Counted from the first letter of the stretch, positions 1 through 8,463 are shown. The stretch is 64,000 nt of DNA from CATOSP01 sp965237775 (GCA_965237775.1 OZ250155.1:1860001-1924000); one strand, 5' to 3'. The notes: generated from the letters alone by a model not told the origin. Made by a program: numbers and translations.

Positions 1-1956
1 CATCTGAAGCGCAATCGCGGGGCCGTTGATCCGGTTTCCGGGGGCCAACAATTCACGCTGATACAGCGGCGTAGCCCTTGGACCCAGGGGGAACAGAACC
101 TCGGCTTCCCCCGCTAGAGCGCCGGAGGAGTCCGGGCCGGAGTCAGGTTGGGCGTTGGCGCTCGGCTTGTCTAGCTCTAGTCCCAACTTCAACCGCAGGT
201 TGACCACCTCCACTGGCTCTCCCCGGTCGGAATAACCGAACCGTTGCAGGTGTGCCCGGTGGAAGCTGTCGGAGATTGCCCGGCGCATTCTCCCGGTGTC
301 TTGATTGCGGGACAGGGAGGGATAGTCGATGGTCAACTCAAAGGACTGGCCCACGTACCGAAGGTCCACGAACCGACGGGCGTTCATCCGGTCAACTGGC
401 AGCCCTTCCTGCCTCAATTCATCCCTGGCCAATAGTTCCATGCCGTGAAACTCTTCTTCGACCCGTTCCCGCGTCAGGTCTTCTCCCCGGAGCATGACGG
501 TGCGGGAATAGTCCTTGACCACGTCAGCGATGGCCACTCCCAGGGCGGAAAGTATCCCCGGCCGAGTCGGCACCAGCACTCTCGGGATGCCCAATTCCTG
601 GGCCAACTCGCAGGAATGCATTGGGCCCGCCCCTCCGAACGGGACTAGGGTAAATGCCCTGGGATCGTAGCCGCGCTCCAGGGATATGGCGCGGATGGCC
701 CGCTCCATGTTGGCGTTTACGACCCTGATGATACCCAGGGCGGTTTCCATGACGCCCAGTCCGATCCTGGAGGCCATTTCGGAGATGAGCCCTTCCGCGC
801 GGTCGCGGTCCAGCGAGAGCCGCCCTCCGAGGAACTGCTCCGGTAAGAGTCTGCCCAGTACAAGATTGGCGTCGGTAACGGTGATCTGGTCACCCTTTCC
901 GTAACATGCGGGGCCGGGGTCCGCGCCCGCGGACTGAGGGCCCACCACCAGCGCGCCGCCGCTATCCACGCGGGCTATAGACCCGCCTCCCGCGCCGACG
1001 GTGTGGATTTCGATCATCGGCACGCCAATGGGATAACCGCCAACATTGGAGCCGGTGGTCTCTTTGATGCGCGCCGGGCACAGGGACACGTCGGTGGATG
1101 TTCCGCCCATGTCCAGGGTGATGATGTCGGCGTATCCTGCCTGGACGCCGGTGTAAAACGCGCCGACGACACCTCCGGCGGGGCCGCTAAGTATCGTGCG
1201 CACCGGTTGTTCGGCCGCCATGCCCGCCGTGATGCTGCCGCCCGATGACTGCATGATGCGCAGACCCTTCCCGAGGGAGTCTTCCAGTCCGCCCAGGTAG
1301 TTCGCCATCAACTTGCCCACGTAGGAATTCACGACAACCGTGCTAGTCCGTTCGTACTCCCTGAATTCGGGCAAGATGCGGCTGGAAAGGGATACGAAGG
1401 GCGGATTCGGAAGCTTTTGCAAAGCCTCCATCATCATCTCTTCATGGGCTGAATTAAGGAAAGAGAACAGGAAAGACACCGCCACCGCGTCGACCCCGGA
1501 CTCTTCCAGGAGCTTGATCAGCGCGTCAATGGCGTCCGGAGGCAGGTCTTCTATGATTGCCCCGTTGTGATCGACCCTTTCGGGCAGGCCGAAGCGCAAT
1601 TCCCACGGCGCCAGGGCGGCGGGACGTTCCAGGTTGAAGTCGTAGAGGTCCGCCCGGTTCTGGCGTCCGATCTCAAGCACATCTTCGAACCCCAGCGTTG
1701 TCACCAAGGCCGTGCGGCCGCCCTTCCCCTCGAGCAGGGCATTGGTTGCCACTGTTGAACCGTGGACAAAGTCCGCGCCGGAAATGCCCGAACCGTCGAT
1801 ATATTCAGAGAATTCCTCTTTGACCCCATTCAGTATCCCCACCGAGGGGTCCTGCGGAGTGGATGGGAGCTTGTGTACTCGGACGCGCCCGTCCTCCAAC
1901 ACGGCGATGTCGGTGAAAGTGCCGCCAACGTCTATGCCTATGACCGCCCTAGGCAC
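1..1956 (-). CDS. hyuA: Hydantoinase/oxoprolinase alpha subunit (HyuA-like), partial
   Basis: ATP-dependent hydantoinase A / 5-oxoprolinase family subunit, which opens cyclic amides with ATP together with a HyuB partner. Read on the minus strand, it starts at a GTG (1954-1956) and opens with VIGIDVGGTFTDIAV, the family's N-terminal nucleotide-binding loop. Further in are SGPAGGVVGA, DMGGTSTDVSL, GAGGGSIA and SAGADPGPACYG, all typical of HyuA. The frame is open for 652 codons to the window edge, so only a short C-terminus is missing. The GTG overlaps the stop of the macro-domain gene by 8 nt, which suggests translational coupling. A HyuB gene is expected beyond the left edge. It is a second HyuA, separate from the complete copy at 48289. 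Substrate is not predictable. Confidence 0.93.
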   Translation of the reverse strand, partial: MPRAVIGIDVGGTFTDIAVLEDGRVRVHKLPSTPQDPSVGILNGVKEEFSEYIDGSGISGADFVHGSTVATNALLEGKGGRTALVTTLGFEDVLEIGRQNRADLYDFNLERPAALAPWELRFGLPERVDHNGAIIEDLPPDAIDALIKLLEESGVDAVAVSFLFSFLNSAHEEMMMEALQKLPNPPFVSLSSRILPEFREYERTSTVVVNSYVGKLMANYLGGLEDSLGKGLRIMQSSGGSITAGMAAEQPVRTILSGPAGGVVGAFYTGVQAGYADIITLDMGGTSTDVSLCPARIKETTGSNVGGYPIGVPMIEIHTVGAGGGSIARVDSGGALVVGPQSAGADPGPACYGKGDQITVTDANLVLGRLLPEQFLGGRLSLDRDRAEGLISEMASRIGLGVMETALGIIRVVNANMERAIRAISLERGYDPRAFTLVPFGGAGPMHSCELAQELGIPRVLVPTRPGILSALGVAIADVVKDYSRTVMLRGEDLTRERVEEEFHGMELLARDELRQEGLPVDRMNARRFVDLRYVGQSFELTIDYPSLSRNQDTGRMRRAISDSFHRAHLQRFGYSDRGEPVEVVNLRLKLGLELDKPSANAQPDSGPDSSGALAGEAEVLFPLGPRATPLYQRELLAPGNRINGPAIALQM

Positions 1957-2554
1957 CGAGGGTCTCCCGGCGTGTCGAGTCAAGTTGGGCCAAAGCCGAG
2001 TCGTACATCCGCGCCGTGTATTGGTCGAAACAGACGAACGACACCCGCTCTATCCGTGGGTTTGCCTGGAGGTAACCAGCGACCTCGGAAACCGCTATGC
2101 TGGTTGCCTGTTGCACGGGAAACCCATAGACCCCGGTACTGATCGCTGGGAAAGCGATAGTGCGAATAAAGCGCTCCTCTGCCAACTCCAAACAACGCCT
2201 GTAACAACTGGCCAGCAGATCTCGCCCCCCGTGGCCTCCCCCCTTCCAAACCGGGCCCACGGTGTGCAAGACCCATCTGGTCGGAAGGTTGTAACCTGAC
2301 GTGATCCTTGCGTTCCCTGTGGCACAGCCGCCCAGCAGCCGGCATTCCTGGAGCAGTTCCGGCCCAGCCGCCCGGTGTATCGCACCGTCCACACCGCCCC
2401 CGCCGAGCAACGAAGTATCGGCGGCGTCGACAACCGCGTCCACACGCTGTTTAGTGATGTCCCCGGTAACGACTTCCAACCTGTCCATGGGGCTCCCAGG
2501 GATGTGGCTGTCATAGACCGGGTGCGGGTGAAAATCAGTAGGGTGCGCAGTCAT
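1949..2554 (-). CDS. Macro-domain protein with altered NAAN motif
   Basis: Macro domain of about 180 residues, the fold that binds ADP-ribose and in the MacroD/YmdB class removes it or deacetylates O-acetyl-ADP-ribose. GDITKQ is the start of the domain, GGGGVDGAIHRAAG is the diphosphate and catalytic loop, and AFPAISTGVYGFP is the second phosphate loop. The usual NAAN before GGGGVDG reads DAAD here, so both conserved asparagines are aspartates, while the Asp of GVDG is kept. The annotated ATG overlaps the alaX stop (ATGA). A second ATG at codon 23 (MDRLEVV) lies just before the domain and is an alternative start. It sits mid-operon between alaX and hyuA. ADP-ribose binding is likely; hydrolase activity is uncertain because of the substitutions. 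Confidence 0.9.
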   Translation of the reverse strand: MTAHPTDFHPHPVYDSHIPGSPMDRLEVVTGDITKQRVDAVVDAADTSLLGGGGVDGAIHRAAGPELLQECRLLGGCATGNARITSGYNLPTRWVLHTVGPVWKGGGHGGRDLLASCYRRCLELAEERFIRTIAFPAISTGVYGFPVQQATSIAVSEVAGYLQANPRIERVSFVCFDQYTARMYDSALAQLDSTRRETLGA

Positions 2555-3258
2555 GCCAGCGCGATGCGCAGCCTCTTGTTGATCCTTCCCTTGCTTTCGT
2601 GTCCGGTCACCCGTATTTTGCCTACTTCCAGGGTATTTGCGACGTGAGTGCCACCGTCAGCTTGCAGGTCGAGCCCACTGATGTCTATGGTGCGGACTTC
2701 CCGTATGCCGGGCGGCAGCAGATTGATTTTAGTGCGGATCAGGTCTGGTATCTCCTCCGCTTCTTCGCGAGTCACCTTGTTGACCAAAATCTCCCTGGCA
2801 GCGGTGACTTCTTGGTTAATCCGCTCTTCTATTTCGTGGGCGAACTCGGCGCTCATCTGCTCCAGCTCAAAATCCATTCTGGCTTCACCGGGCCGCATAT
2901 CTCCGCCGGTGACCAGAGCCCCATAGTCCCGCCACACCACGCCGCATAGAATGTGGAGGGCTGTATGAGTTCGCATCAGTTCGTAACGCCGCTCCCAGTC
3001 AACCTTGCCGGTGATTGGTGTACCCGCCCTCGGTATGGGTCCATCAATCTGGTGCATTATCCTGCCGCCGCTGCTTCCAACGCGGGTGACCGGGTAATCG
3101 AGACCCCCGGCAACCACGACTCCCAAATCGTAGGGCTGCCCGCCGCCGCCCGGGTAGAAGGCGGTGCGGTCCAACTCGACGCTGTTTTCCGCCGCGTCGA
3201 TCACCACCGCCTCGAACTCTTTCAGGTAGCTGTCGTGGTGGTAAAGAAGGTCTGTCAT
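2551..3258 (-). CDS. alaX: AlaX-like alanyl-tRNA editing protein
   Basis: Free-standing homologue of the AlaRS editing domain, which hydrolyses mischarged Ser- or Gly-tRNA(Ala). At 235 residues it matches the medium-length AlaX class with an N-terminal beta-barrel-like domain (FYPGGGGQPYDLG). The zinc/editing motif HTALHIL supplies the HxxxH. The C-terminal motif reads ADGGTHVANTLEVG, where many relatives have CGGTH, so the Cys position is Asp. ATG at 3258 begins a three-gene operon; its TGA overlaps the ATG of the macro gene by 4 nt. It is a single-domain editor, not an alanyl-tRNA synthetase fragment, because no catalytic or anticodon-recognition region precedes it. Confidence 0.9.
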   Translation of the reverse strand: MTDLLYHHDSYLKEFEAVVIDAAENSVELDRTAFYPGGGGQPYDLGVVVAGGLDYPVTRVGSSGGRIMHQIDGPIPRAGTPITGKVDWERRYELMRTHTALHILCGVVWRDYGALVTGGDMRPGEARMDFELEQMSAEFAHEIEERINQEVTAAREILVNKVTREEAEEIPDLIRTKINLLPPGIREVRTIDISGLDLQADGGTHVANTLEVGKIRVTGHESKGRINKRLRIALA

Positions 3259-3687
3259 GGTTGTTCCTTACGTTGTTCCTTACAGTGTAACCGGGGAGGT
3301 TGTCCGGCGACTGGCGCCGAGGGGTATTATAGCAAACCCCTTGTTACTTCTGAGCATAAGAACGGGCATCAGAGAGGCGAGTCGCGGAACTATTGCCCGC
3401 GGTGGCATGGGGAACGGGACATTCGGCTTTGCGGCTGGCTGGCGGGCCGCGCGCAGGACCGTCATGACCGAGCTAGGGTTGTCCGGCTTTCCCACCCGCT
3501 TGGGATGGCATATCTCTCGCCATTTGCGCCATGCCAATCGCATTTGAACTGTGATAGCCACGTCGTTTTCGCGAAGGCGGGAATCCATGGACCGGCTTCG
3601 GCAGTTCCTTCGATTGACATGGCAGATCAAGGACCCTCGACTCCGGCCTTTGGCGCAGTGACGATGGGGCCAGCCTTAGTTTGATTG

Positions 3688-3704
3688 CCCTGCCATAGGC
3701 AGGG
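3688..3704. other. Short perfect hairpin upstream of dnaN
   Basis: CCCTGCC, loop ATA, GGCAGGG: a 7-bp stem with a 3-nt loop lying just 5' of the candidate dnaN promoter. No T-tract follows, so a role as a terminator is doubtful; a regulatory or incidental dyad is possible. Confidence 0.35.
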
Positions 3705-3710
3705 TGCAAG

Positions 3711-3739
3711 TTGTGTTTGCCCTGCTCCAATGACATAAT
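3711..3739 (+). promoter_or_regulatory. Candidate dnaN promoter
   Basis: TTGTGT at 3711-3716, a 17-nt spacer, and CATAAT at 3734-3739. The -10 matches 5 of 6 sigma-70 consensus bases, the -35 only 3 of 6. It would leave a leader of roughly 90 nt before the dnaN ATG. Weak prediction. Confidence 0.3.
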
Positions 3740-3832
3740 ATCTGGCACTATTGACAGCGGTCCGGAACCACCGCGACGCGGCCTCCAACCCCGCGGGGAC
3801 CACGCTACACTCTCACATCAGGTGACCCAGCT

Positions 3833-4981
3833 ATGAAATTATCTTGTTTGCAAGAAAACTTGAGCCGTGGGCTCGGCATCGTGGGAAGAGCGGTCGCGAG
3901 CCGCACCACTTTGCCCATCACCCAAAACGTGCTCCTGGCCACCGATCAGTCAATGCTCAAGCTCTCCGCAACCAATTTGGAAATCGCCATGACCACCTGG
4001 ATAGGGGCCATGGTGGAGGAAGAAGGGGCGATTACCGTCCCCGCCCGGCTTCTTTCTGAATTTGTGAATTCCCTCCCCAGCGAACGTATCGACCTGGAGT
4101 TGCAGCCCGGTTCCGGGGTGCTGCATCTCAAGTGCGGCCGCACGGAAGCCAATATCAACGGCGCGGACGCCAGCGACTTCCCTCCCATCCCCACCGTGGA
4201 CGACGGGGTGGCGGCGAATATCGAGACGAGCGCGTTGAAGGGCGCTATCGCCAGGGTTGCATTCGCCGCGGCAACGGAAGAGTCGCGGCCCGTGTTGACC
4301 GGCGTGGAGTTGAAACTATCGGGAGACCGATTCAGCATGGCCGCCGCCGACGGATTCCGTCTCGCTGTGCATCACGGTGAACTGAAGGAACCGGTTGAAT
4401 CCGAGATAAAAGTGATCGTGCCTGCCCGTGTCCTGACGGAACTCAACCGGCTGTTGGGTGACCAAGACGACCCCGTGGAGATCATGATGACGCCCGCCAG
4501 GGGTCAGGTTTTGTTCCGTGTGAGGGGCTCCCAGACCGTCGAAGCGGTGTCCCAGCTCCTCCAAGGCGCGTTCCCCAACTACGAACAGCTTATCCCCCAG
4601 AGCTATCAGACCCGCGCCGTGTTCGACCTGCCGACTCTGCTCAGGGCGGCGCGCACCGCCGCGATCTTTGCCCGGGACGGCAGCAACATCATCCGCATGG
4701 AGACGCTACCCGCGGAAAATGGCGAGGCTCCCGGCAAGGTTATCATCTCTGCCCGTTCGGAAGAGGTTGGCGACAACCAGGACGAGGTCGAAGCTGAGGA
4801 GATGAACGGAGAGGAAGGGAAGATAGCCTTTAACAGCCGCTACCTGCTCGACGTCCTAGGGGTCTTGGAACGCGGGAAGGTCACCATTGAGACCGCGTCC
4901 TCTTCCAGTCCCGGCGTGTTCCGCCCCACCGACTCCGAGGACTACATCCACGTGGTAATGCCCATGTTTGTGCAGTGGTAG
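3833..4981 (+). CDS. dnaN: DNA polymerase III beta subunit (sliding clamp)
   Basis: Ring-shaped processivity clamp that tethers the replicative polymerase to DNA. The 382-residue length is normal for the family, with three repeated clamp domains. The start MKLSCLQENLSRGL, internal LPITQNVLL and SATNLEI, RPVLTGV and the C-terminal end in VVMPM are all typical of bacterial DnaN. Start ATG at 3833 follows a weak Shine-Dalgarno. The gene stands alone here: dnaA, recF and gyrB are not next to it, so it is outside the classical oriC cluster. It is the best housekeeping gene in the window for placing the organism. Confidence 0.98.
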   Translation: MKLSCLQENLSRGLGIVGRAVASRTTLPITQNVLLATDQSMLKLSATNLEIAMTTWIGAMVEEEGAITVPARLLSEFVNSLPSERIDLELQPGSGVLHLKCGRTEANINGADASDFPPIPTVDDGVAANIETSALKGAIARVAFAAATEESRPVLTGVELKLSGDRFSMAAADGFRLAVHHGELKEPVESEIKVIVPARVLTELNRLLGDQDDPVEIMMTPARGQVLFRVRGSQTVEAVSQLLQGAFPNYEQLIPQSYQTRAVFDLPTLLRAARTAAIFARDGSNIIRMETLPAENGEAPGKVIISARSEEVGDNQDEVEAEEMNGEEGKIAFNSRYLLDVLGVLERGKVTIETASSSSPGVFRPTDSEDYIHVVMPMFVQW

Positions 4982-5000
4982 TTGTATCTGGCGGCGCGGA

Positions 5001-5453
5001 TTAGATCGCTCCCAGCGCCTCGAACACCTCCATAAACTGCCCGATGTTCCCTGGCTGGTACCAGGGTATGCAGTGGAGTAGGCTCCCGCCCTGATCTATG
5101 ACGAATACGGCCCGGTTGCCGCGTCTCCCGCCTTCCCCAACCACGCCGTAAACCCGCGCTGCCCCGAGTCCTTCGTCGCTGACGAGAGGGAAGGGGCAGC
5201 CCGCGATAGTCAGGCACATGCGGTCGTGGGACTCTAAGCTGTCCGCGCTCACCGCTATGACCTCGCCGCCGCAATCCTTGATGGTGTCATATTCCCCCTT
5301 CAACGAAGAGAGCGCCTGGGTTCAACCAGGTGTGGAGTCCTCGACATAGAAGACCAACACCACCTTGCGGTCCCGCCACACGTCGCTCAGAGTGAGAGTC
5401 CCGATCGTGCTGGGGAGGGCGAAATCGGGCGCGGCGTCTCCGGTCTGGACCAC
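5001..5453 (-). CDS. Peroxiredoxin (BCP/PrxQ-like), probable selenoprotein with in-frame TGA
   Basis: Thioredoxin-fold peroxidase of about 150 residues. GDAAPDFALPS is the family N-terminus and FYVEDSTPG leads to the active site. At the peroxidatic position (TPGCTxE in relatives) the codon is TGA (5322-5324, residue 44), followed in frame by TQALSSLKGEY, VIAVSADS, PFPLVSDE and GNRAVFVID to a normal stop at 5001. Reading TGA as selenocysteine gives an intact protein of family-typical length. No Cys at the PrxQ +5 resolving position is seen. The likely start is GTG at 5453, 11 nt after CGGAG, which overlaps the SDR stop. Third gene of an operon with the beta-lactamase-like protein and SDR. The alternative, a nonsense mutation, is less likely given the hairpin after the TGA. 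Confidence 0.85.
5294..5312 (-). promoter_or_regulatory. Candidate bacterial SECIS hairpin of the peroxiredoxin
   Basis: On the coding strand CTCTCTTC, loop GTT, GAAGGGGG forms 8 pairs (two G-U). The loop begins 17 nt after the TGA and its first base is G. This meets the published bacterial SECIS rules of a short apical loop, a G in the first two loop bases and a loop 16-37 nt from UGA. The hairpin lies within the coding sequence, as expected for bacteria. Confidence 0.7.
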
Positions 5454-5461
5454 GCCGGGAG

Positions 5462-6292
5462 CTACTCCGTCCCCTGGAGGTAGGGGAACATTGCCAGGGG
5501 GGTTGCCGCCAAAAGACCCGCGTCTACCGGCAGAGTTGCGCCGGAAACCCACCGGGCTTCGTCGGACGCCAGAAATAGCGCCGCCCAGGCAACATCCCAG
5601 GGGGTGCCTTCGATGCCAAGCGGGCCCGCCCTGCGCCGCAATTCAAGCATCTCCTGGGAGGCGTGGCGGGCAACCATCGGGCTATGGACATGGCCTGGCG
5701 CAATGCAGTTGACTCGAATTAGGTCCCTGCCGTAATGAACGGCCATCGAGTTACTGAGGCCGATTATGCCCCCCTTCGACGCCGCGTAGGCGTGGCCGGG
5801 GCTGCCGCTGCCTGCCCGGAGCCCCGCGATGGAGGAGAGGTTCACGATAGACCCGCCGCCTCCCTCTATCATCCTGGGGATCGCATGCTTGCTGGTGAGC
5901 ATCACGCTTTTCAGGTTTACGTCGATCACCGTGTCCCACAGGTTTTCGTCCACGTCGGTTACCGAGCCTGGCCCGCTTATCCCCACGTTGTTTATCAGGA
6001 TGTTTAGCTTGCCGTACCTGGACATTGCCGCCTCGGCCATCCCCTGGCAGTCCGCGTTACTGGTGACGTCGCCAACGAACACGGAAGCACCCCCGCCCTG
6101 CTCTTTTATCATAGCCAGGGTAGTGTTCGCGTTTGCCTCGTCACGGTCCACCAACAAGACGCTGGCCCCGTGCCTGGCGAACAGCATAGATATCGCCTGT
6201 CCTATGCCGACAAATTCGCCGCTGCCGGTCGCACCGGCCCCGGTGACGATGGCCACTTTGTCTCTTAGCCTGGTCCCCTGGTCAGTGGTCAT
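5462..6292 (-). CDS. SDR-family NAD(P)-dependent oxidoreductase
   Basis: Classical short-chain dehydrogenase, 276 residues. The N-terminal cofactor loop reads VTGAGATGSGEFVGIGQAI, an expanded form of TGxxxGIG with an insertion between the glycines. NNVGISG is the NNAG-type motif, followed by NLSSIAG and the catalytic YAASK. The C-terminus GATLPVDAG is typical. It lies 17 nt downstream of the beta-lactamase-like gene, and the peroxiredoxin follows with its ribosome site over this gene's stop, so all three appear co-transcribed. Substrate unknown; oxidation or reduction of an alcohol/ketone is the family role. Confidence 0.92.
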   Translation of the reverse strand: MTTDQGTRLRDKVAIVTGAGATGSGEFVGIGQAISMLFARHGASVLLVDRDEANANTTLAMIKEQGGGASVFVGDVTSNADCQGMAEAAMSRYGKLNILINNVGISGPGSVTDVDENLWDTVIDVNLKSVMLTSKHAIPRMIEGGGGSIVNLSSIAGLRAGSGSPGHAYAASKGGIIGLSNSMAVHYGRDLIRVNCIAPGHVHSPMVARHASQEMLELRRRAGPLGIEGTPWDVAWAALFLASDEARWVSGATLPVDAGLLAATPLAMFPYLQGTE

Positions 6293-6309
6293 AGTTCAGT
6301 CCCTTCCTG

Positions 6310-7479
6310 CTACAGAGAGCTATACAGAGCTTCTATCAAACGCCGCCCCGTGGTCTCGGCCTCCGTCAGTCCCGCCTTCATTTGGTTCATCACGTAGCCA
6401 AAACCGATGCCCGCCGCCGGGTCGGCGAACCCTATGGAGCCGCCTGCCCCGGGGTGTCCGAAGCTGCGTTCGTTGGCCCCCATGTTACCGTCCAGACAGA
6501 GCCAGAAACCCAGCCCGAACCTGGTCTTGTTGGGTAGCATCGTGTCCTGGCCGATTGCCTGTTCAACGGTCGCCCTATTAATCGAATCGACACTGAGCAC
6601 CTGGGTCCCGTCAAGACTGCCGTTTCCGGAGAGCGCGCCGTACACCCTGGCGAGGGACCTGGCGTCGCTGTGGCCGTTGGCTGCCGGAATCTCGGACCTG
6701 CGCCATGCTTCGGAGTTGTGCTGGCCCTGGATGGAAATGTTCCCCCTGGCCTGGGCCAACTCGGGGCTCATCGCTTTGACTATTACGGCCTGCCTTTCCT
6801 CCATCTGCCGCGCGGTTTCGGGAGAGGTTATGGGTGAGTACATGGTGGCGACCCGCCCGTCGTTCGCGGCGTCCAGACCTATATGGAAGTCGAGGCCCAA
6901 AGGCAAAGCCACCTCGTCGCGGAAGAATGCACCCAGGCTCTTGCCGCTGATGCGCCGCACGACTTCCCCCACCAGCCAACCATAGGTGAGACCGTGATAC
7001 CCATGCCGGGTACCAGGTTCCCAAAAGGGCTGCTGGCGGGCCAGAGCTTGGGTCATCGTGTCCCACTCGAATACCGCGCCGTCGGGCAACTTATCTGCGA
7101 CGGTGGGGAGACCCACGCGGTGGCTCAAAAGCATGTGTACCGGCACATCGGCCTTGCCAGCCTGGGCGAACTCCGGCCAATATCTGGCAGCCGGGGCGTC
7201 CAGGTCCAGGAGGCCTTGTTCGACGAGGCGATGGGCGCAAATCGCCGTCATCCCCTTGGTGGTCGAGTAGACCGTGACCAGCGTGTTCCGCTCCCAGGGC
7301 GCCTTGGTTTCCTTGTCGGTAATCCCGCCCCAAAGATCGATTACGGGTCTGCCGCCGATGGTCACGGCCACCGCCGCGCCCACATCGCCATACCTGGCGA
7401 AGTTCTCGGCGAAAGTCTCGCGGACCGCGGAGAACCGTGCATCGCACTCGCCCTGAATCTTGGCCGTACTCGTAGTCAC
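6310..7479 (-). CDS. Serine hydrolase, beta-lactamase (class C/EstB) family
   Basis: 389-residue penicillin-binding-protein-like hydrolase of the EstB esterase type. STTK near residue 72 supplies the nucleophile Ser and Lys, YHGLTYGWL carries the catalytic Tyr, and HPGAGGS near the C-terminus matches the third conserved motif. No clear signal peptide is seen, so a cytoplasmic esterase is more likely than a beta-lactamase. GTG start at 7479 with AGGAGG nearby. First gene of the three-gene operon. Confidence 0.9.
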   Translation of the reverse strand: MTTSTAKIQGECDARFSAVRETFAENFARYGDVGAAVAVTIGGRPVIDLWGGITDKETKAPWERNTLVTVYSTTKGMTAICAHRLVEQGLLDLDAPAARYWPEFAQAGKADVPVHMLLSHRVGLPTVADKLPDGAVFEWDTMTQALARQQPFWEPGTRHGYHGLTYGWLVGEVVRRISGKSLGAFFRDEVALPLGLDFHIGLDAANDGRVATMYSPITSPETARQMEERQAVIVKAMSPELAQARGNISIQGQHNSEAWRRSEIPAANGHSDARSLARVYGALSGNGSLDGTQVLSVDSINRATVEQAIGQDTMLPNKTRFGLGFWLCLDGNMGANERSFGHPGAGGSIGFADPAAGIGFGYVMNQMKAGLTEAETTGRRLIEALYSSL

Positions 7480-7525
7480 TTGACGCCTCCTGCTGTTGGG
7501 TATCCAGATGTATCAGGCTGGTTGA

Positions 7526-7768
7526 CTAGTCCAAAATCTTGACGTTCTCAAAGTGGTCTGGCTCGAGGTTCAAGGTCCGCCGCAACCGGTCCCACCTGAC
7601 TCCCAGCCAGTGGAAGTTACCCGCAATGCGCTTCTGGACCACTTCCCCCGTGTCACCCACCTTTACTTCCCGCACGTTCTGCCCTACCGGGGAAGCCAGG
7701 GCTTCCCGGATTTGGAAATCGTGGACTGCCTCGACCTTGGTGCCTACCTCGAAACTGTCACAACTCAT
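7526..7768 (-). CDS. Small conserved-looking protein, SH3-like
   Basis: 80 residues, function not recognised. It opens EVGTKVEAVHDF and contains VKVGDTGEVVQK and FHWLGVRWD, a pattern of short beta strands with a Gly-Thr turn that resembles SH3/KOW-type barrels in which a protein states a threshold value for passage through a short RNA- or metal-binding fold. That likeness is only structural inference. A GGAG sits upstream of the ATG at 7768. No domain supports a specific role. It is transcribed toward the beta-lactamase operon, 46 nt upstream of it, and may belong to the same transcript. Confidence 0.6.
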   Translation of the reverse strand: MSCDSFEVGTKVEAVHDFQIREALASPVGQNVREVKVGDTGEVVQKRIAGNFHWLGVRWDRLRRTLNLEPDHFENVKILD

Positions 7769-8029
7769 TCGAAAACTCCAGCGCCGGTTATTGGTCCTGG
7801 GTTGGGGGAATTCTACCGGCAGGCCAATATGCGGTCAAACTGCACGGCCACCCCGCCTGTGCCGGACCGATGGGGAACTCACTGGCCAGCCTATCGGTAT
7901 CCGACTGGACTAAAGTGGTTGCGTTTACCACAGCAAGTGATATTCTTTAGGTACCTTTTGGCGGATACCTGCCCGAGGCGTCCCGCCAGCACCTACCCTT
8001 CTTGGGCCAGCAACGAAGGTTTATCGAGA

Positions 8030-8368
8030 ATGTCTCAACCGGAGGATGGCGTCCAGTCCCTGGAAGTCGCCGCACAACGTTTCAAACAGGGAATGTGCCC
8101 TGGCTGCGGCAAACGTTCGGGTGAACCTCGCGGGCTGGAGTACCGGGCGAAGTCGGAAGACCTTTACTGTCACACCTGCCGCAAGAGCTGGCCCATAGAA
8201 CTTGACCTGGATGTTCTTCGACGGGAATTATCGACGCTTTCACCCCCACAGACCAAGGAGCAAGCGGCCCCAACACCGGAGGCCGTACTGGGACGCCCCA
8301 GGTCCGAAGCGCCGGCGCGATCGTCCGGCCTCTGGAGTCTCTTCCGCCGTTTATTGAAAAGACGTTGA
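8030..8368 (+). CDS. Zinc-ribbon protein of unknown function
   Basis: 112 residues starting at the ATG of MSQPEDG. CPGCGKRSG and, about 25 residues later, CHTCRKSW form a four-cysteine zinc ribbon. The C-terminal part is rich in Pro, Ala and Arg and ends in LFRRLLKRR, a basic tail. An upstream extension of the frame exists but has no domain content and overlaps the opposite-strand gene at 7526-7768, so the short start is chosen. A likely terminator follows. The role is unknown; nucleic-acid or protein binding is possible. Confidence 0.6.
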   Translation: MSQPEDGVQSLEVAAQRFKQGMCPGCGKRSGEPRGLEYRAKSEDLYCHTCRKSWPIELDLDVLRRELSTLSPPQTKEQAAPTPEAVLGRPRSEAPARSSGLWSLFRRLLKRR

Positions 8369-8386
8369 CCCCGGTTCAGAACTACA

Positions 8387-8415
8387 AAAGCCCCAGGAGT
8401 CTGACCGGGGGCTTT
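8387..8415. terminator. Bidirectional terminator between convergent genes
   Basis: AAAGCCCC (8387-8394) pairs with GGGGCTTT (8408-8415) across a 13-nt loop; T-rich on the right and A-rich on the left, so it can end both the zinc-ribbon gene and the dehydrogenase gene transcribed toward it. Confidence 0.7.
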
Positions 8416-8463
8416 AATCATTCTGGGCAACTTCAGCAGGCATGGCTGAGCGCCGGGTAGATG

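Larger units (their letters stand above)
3259..3832. other. Intergenic region between alaX and dnaN
   Basis: 574 bases between two divergent genes with no convincing gene or tRNA. Short ORFs here have no recognisable domain and overlap on both strands. It holds a decayed copy of a dispersed palindromic repeat near 3562-3596 (GCGAAGGCGGGAATCC), a small perfect hairpin at 3688-3704 and a candidate dnaN promoter. Confidence 0.6.

Noticed and set aside
1712..2299. Long plus-strand open frame opposite hyuA and the macro gene
   Set aside because: No domain content; it lies antisense to two well-supported genes and reflects high GC.
3259..3832. tRNA or small RNA gene in the dnaN upstream gap
   Set aside because: No cloverleaf or T-loop pattern could be found by eye.
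5322..5324. TGA as Trp (code change)
   Set aside because: TGA ends several intact genes and the position is Cys, not Trp, in the family.
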